Assembly (NCBI GenBank): GCA_036924285.1
Contig: JAYKYS010000010.1
Coordinates: 5,580,001 to 5,644,000 of the forward strand
Direction of reading: 5' to 3'
DNA from: Asterella californica
Taxonomy: Eukaryota > Streptophyta > Marchantiopsida > Marchantiales > Aytoniaceae
Length of the DNA stretch: 64,000 nt
Below, in pieces: positions 60,621 to 64,000 of this stretch. Below the pieces are notes generated by a model. The model was given only the letters and a program-made list of their open reading frames with translations. It ran no database searches and was not told the origin of the DNA. Numbering within the stretch: the first letter of the stretch is position 1; each line of letters opens with the position of its first letter. A program made the position numbers and the translations under genes.

Positions 60621-63600
60621 TGAAAGATGAGACATCACATGTAGAAACAGATTCACTCTTATCTCGTATCACACGTACTGATTTCTCATGTAAGGTCGCT
60701 CAATCACCAGCATGGAATCTCTGAAGACGAGTTGTCACTTCTCGATGTCTCACTCTGCCACCTCGAGTATAACAGAGACATCAATGAGATAGTAAGAGGA
60801 ACAATAACCATGTCGCTTCATCCTTAGTGTTCCGTGCCAACATGTCGAGAAGTAGACGTAATGTTTATCTCATCTCGTCATGGAGAGCAGAGGATAACCG
60901 ATGGAACAAATGCGGATAAGGATAACAATCTCGGAATAGTGTTAGTGTGGACTCTCAACCACTCTCACGACTCAAGAGGAACTCTAGGTAGAAGGACTAA
61001 TGGTGTCATAATGACTGCACGTGTAGACCTCCGCTCATGAGCATCCCATGTGGTCCAATCATAGCTCTTGTGCATCTTTTCCACATGAGAGTTTATCTTT
61101 ATGAGATTAAAAAATTGATCGTACATCTGACATGGTGTGTCCTGGAGCATTCTCGATCTCATGAGAGAGAGAGTACTCATAGCTAGAAAAAGGACCATGT
61201 CCAACCAAATTGTACTAGTAATACGAACATCACAAAAATATCTACTCAAATAAAGAACCCTGATCTGTAGAGATAAACACACTATATGTAGCAAGAAATC
61301 TCTCAAAATCTCTCAAAAACTTTAAACAAAAGACTCTGTAACCCTAAAAATTTTAGAAAATCCAAAAACATTTAATACTCATTCATTTCTTCACAAAATG
61401 TATCAATTTTAGAACAAAAAAACAAAAAAGAAGAAAAATATCTAAAAATATCTAAATAATCCATCCCAACACTCTCCACCCTCTCAAATTACACTCTCTT
61501 CTCTCCTCACTCCTCTCCTACTCGCACGTCCTCTCTCCTCCCCGCAGCGTTCCCAAGTGAACAATCTAAGCGATGAACCATGAGCTCAGTGGGGAACCAT
61601 GAAAGTGTTTGTGTCATCCATTCACTGAGCAGTCTATGAATAGATTTCGGACATATGGACCACTGAATCGCCAAGGGTTCATGTGAAGGATTTCCTTATA
61701 CAAATTCAAGGTTTTGGCAAATATAGATGGTAAATAATAACTTCAACTTAATATGCATCCAAAGTGTACATCTTACAAGAAGAAGAAAAACGACAAGAAA
61801 ATTTAAGAGATAAGAAATTCGGACTACTCATTTCTCTAGTCTTTCGTTATGTGACTGGAAGTTAATTATATAAATTGACTATATATACATTCGAGTGTGT
61901 ATGTACACAAGGTACTTTAGATATGAGACTGACCTCTTTAAATATACTTACTGTGGACTAACTGTGGTCTAGACTTCAGGAAGAGAGGAAGCTTTCCCAC
62001 TTATCACGCTCCCCAAATATGATAACGGATAATTAGAGTATACTCTAATTACTCATGTACTATACTTGGACTAGAGTACTTGTACACATTATACACATAA
62101 TTTCATTCTGCTTAATAATACAGAGACACTTGTGTGACATAATAAGATGAATATTACTCTAAAGATTTAGAGGGATGTATGGACTATTAAATCGTGTTTA
62201 AAGCACATCAGGATCACATCTGATTCCTTCTCAACAAGAATAGTTAAATCTTCAATAATCAAAAACCACAACAAATAACCCAGTTTTTGTCTTTAATTGG
62301 TAGAACAATATGACTGGAGGTGCCTAACCTGCTCTGTAAGTTGGGCATTGAAATAGATTAGTTCAGACTCATGAGTCGAGGTCTGTCACATGCTTCTGTT
62401 CTGCTGGTTGAAACTGAAATAAGGCTTTCAAGTATGTAGGGTAAATTTAGTCTTTATATTCGTTGGGTTTGGTTTTTGGGGTATGATTTCGCATTCAAGC
62501 TTTGTCCTGCCGGAAGCAGGGGCTCTTGTACTGAGCTGAGACCTCGCGGCAAGAGGACTATACCTTACCCCACGACTGTCTGGAGTGTGGGCAAATGGGG
62601 CGACCAGCACGGCAAGGCCTGGGGGCACTATGTAAGCTCACAATAATCTTCGTTCGGTGGTAAGTCCGAGTACTATAGGAGCTGGCAGGAGAAGTTAAAA
62701 CGTTCGACCTTGAAACGAATGGAATCACTTCCGTAGTCCACTCATTTCCAAGTATGGACTCAAAATTTGGAACCTGCTTGTCCACGACTATATTGCTGTA
62801 GATATAATAGAAGAGGAAATTGTTATGAACAAATCGCTCTATCATGTTACAAAGTAATGTATGAAGAATACTCTTGTCGGGAATGAAGTGACATGACTTG
62901 AGAAGAGAATCAAAAGGCATAAGAGACGTGCTGAGTAACAACTCGATGAAGGTAGAGCGAATGATGCATTAAACAAGAGCCGATGCATCTATACTCAATC
63001 TAGAGGTTAAGCCAAGTTCATCTCAGAATATATCCCGGTGATACTTTCTGTTGACAAGACGAACTCTTTGACCTGGAATATACCCTCAGTGGATACTGTG
63101 AGAAGTCGGTTAGGACCCCCGCAAGAAGATGCTATATAATCCAAAAATATCACGTTTAGCTAAAAGGAAGGGGATTCACAACGTACGAAAATCCGGTGGC
63201 AAGTGGGTTTCAGAGACTAACAAGACATTCTGGAAATCTATCTTCAGAAATGGGCCTATCTGTACAGACGTTTGATTCCAAGTCAAAACCTGGTCCATCA
63301 TCCAGCACGAGCAACTTGAAAGAGTCATGCAAGTAAGTGATACAAGTCTATTCACATGCTTTTGTCTCTGGCTCATACGAGGCTCGTTTTTTTACCCAGC
63401 ATGCAGCACAAGATACTCCACCTCCACCTCTTCCTTCCGCTTGCACTGTCTTCCATGATTTCCATTCTGAAGATTCTCCCGAAGTTGGACTCCCAACTAG
63501 CAAGACATACCGCCTTGTTCTGCTGCTATTGCTGCTCTTCCTGCTCGGTCCACGTTTGACCCCTTGATCCGAGGAATGACTTGCCTGCCCTAGGTTCAAT

Positions 63601-63999
63601 CAATCCAACAAGACAAGACACTAAGAAGTGCAAGATCATGGGTTCACAAACCCCTATAGCAGGTGGATTCTCCCCTCTAAAGCCAGTTCTGGATGCGAAG
63701 GTGATCTTTTGAGCAGTTCAGGTTCACCAGGAAAGGCTCTGTGGGGCAAAGCAGAATGGAATCTATACCCACTAGCAGACAAGGAGGCAGAGCGAGGGAG
63801 AGTAGGAACATCTCCTTCAAAACTGGGAAGAAGGATTTTTCAGTCAAATATTTCTAAGTAAGGGGTTGAAATTAACTGTCTATTCGAAGTCAAAGGGCAG
63901 ACTCGGCAGAGATCATTCGTCCTCTTCCATATGTACCTTGAACAAATAGTGCACAAACAGAGTTTTAGGCACTGTGCTTAACAGTATAATATACGTACA
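60620..63999. other. intergenic DNA, right end of window
   Basis: AT-rich with a pyrimidine-rich patch at 61480-61560. No recognised gene. The short frames at 62558-62941 and 63337-63861 have no motifs. Confidence 0.35.
62030..62051. repeat. 22-bp perfect palindrome
   Basis: Core AATTAGAGTATACTCTAATT with one more complementary base on each side. Confidence 0.8.
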
Positions 64000-64000
64000 C

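Noticed and set aside
62030..62051. Regulatory operator at the 22-bp palindrome
   Set aside because: AT-rich palindromes of this size can arise by chance here and there is no adjacent gene.

Overview
The window reads as nuclear DNA of a plant or streptophyte alga: AT-rich, gene-poor and packed with transposons. One conserved host gene is clear, a seven-coding-exon RING-CH E3 ligase of the plant DUF3675 type on the minus strand at 5119-7264. Its layout matches land-plant homologues. The transposons (bryophyte- or charophyte-style gypsy integrase, LINE reverse transcriptase, TTAA-target DNA transposon, DNMT-bearing gypsy) point to a non-flowering streptophyte such as a bryophyte or charophyte. 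I cannot name the species.

Layout. 1-11 kb: host region with the E3 gene and long non-coding flanks. 11-19.3 kb: decayed elements on the minus strand, namely an unrecognised coding relic, a CACTA (TNP2/DUF4218) relic broken by a 112-bp satellite array, and a LINE relic. 19.3-29.1 kb: a nest. An old, internally deleted Ty3/gypsy element has two ~1.25-kb LTRs, and a 5.45-kb TTAA-target DNA transposon with a SAP-like motif sits inside its right LTR. The left LTR keeps the empty site, so the insertion can be read exactly. 29.6-30.5 kb: a Ty1/copia fragment. 31-39 kb: intergenic DNA with TA-target MITEs and a 483-bp short relative of the TTAA element.

39.6-49.6 kb holds the standout: an apparently intact 10.0-kb Ty3/gypsy element on the minus strand with identical terminal repeats. 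ORF1 carries Gag, two zinc knuckles, an aspartic protease and a DNMT3-like cytosine-C5 methyltransferase. ORF2 carries RT, RNase H, a DDE integrase and a C-terminal PHD finger. The ORFs are in the same frame, separated by one UAG followed by CAG UCA, an exact fit to the TMV-type UAG-CAR-YYA readthrough motif. Directly inside the 5' repeat is an 11-nt segment complementary to a site within the repeat, as in Tf1-type self-priming. The terminal repeats are not ordinary LTRs: the order is 295-bp block, ORFs, 108-bp block, 295-bp block, 108-bp block, with a 4-bp flanking duplication. That is a split-direct-repeat (PAT-like) or circularly permuted two-LTR arrangement, unexpected for an element with a DDE integrase.

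49.6-64 kb: mostly non-coding, with a tRNA-like SINE candidate, an inverted-repeat foldback element, a perfect-TIR TA-target MITE, a LINE reverse-transcriptase relic and a few weak open frames.

How the parts could work together (inference): the gypsy element would make a Gag-PR-DNMT protein and, by readthrough, a smaller amount of full polyprotein. It could then methylate its own cDNA or target chromatin, while the PHD finger on the integrase could direct insertion to particular histone-tail states.
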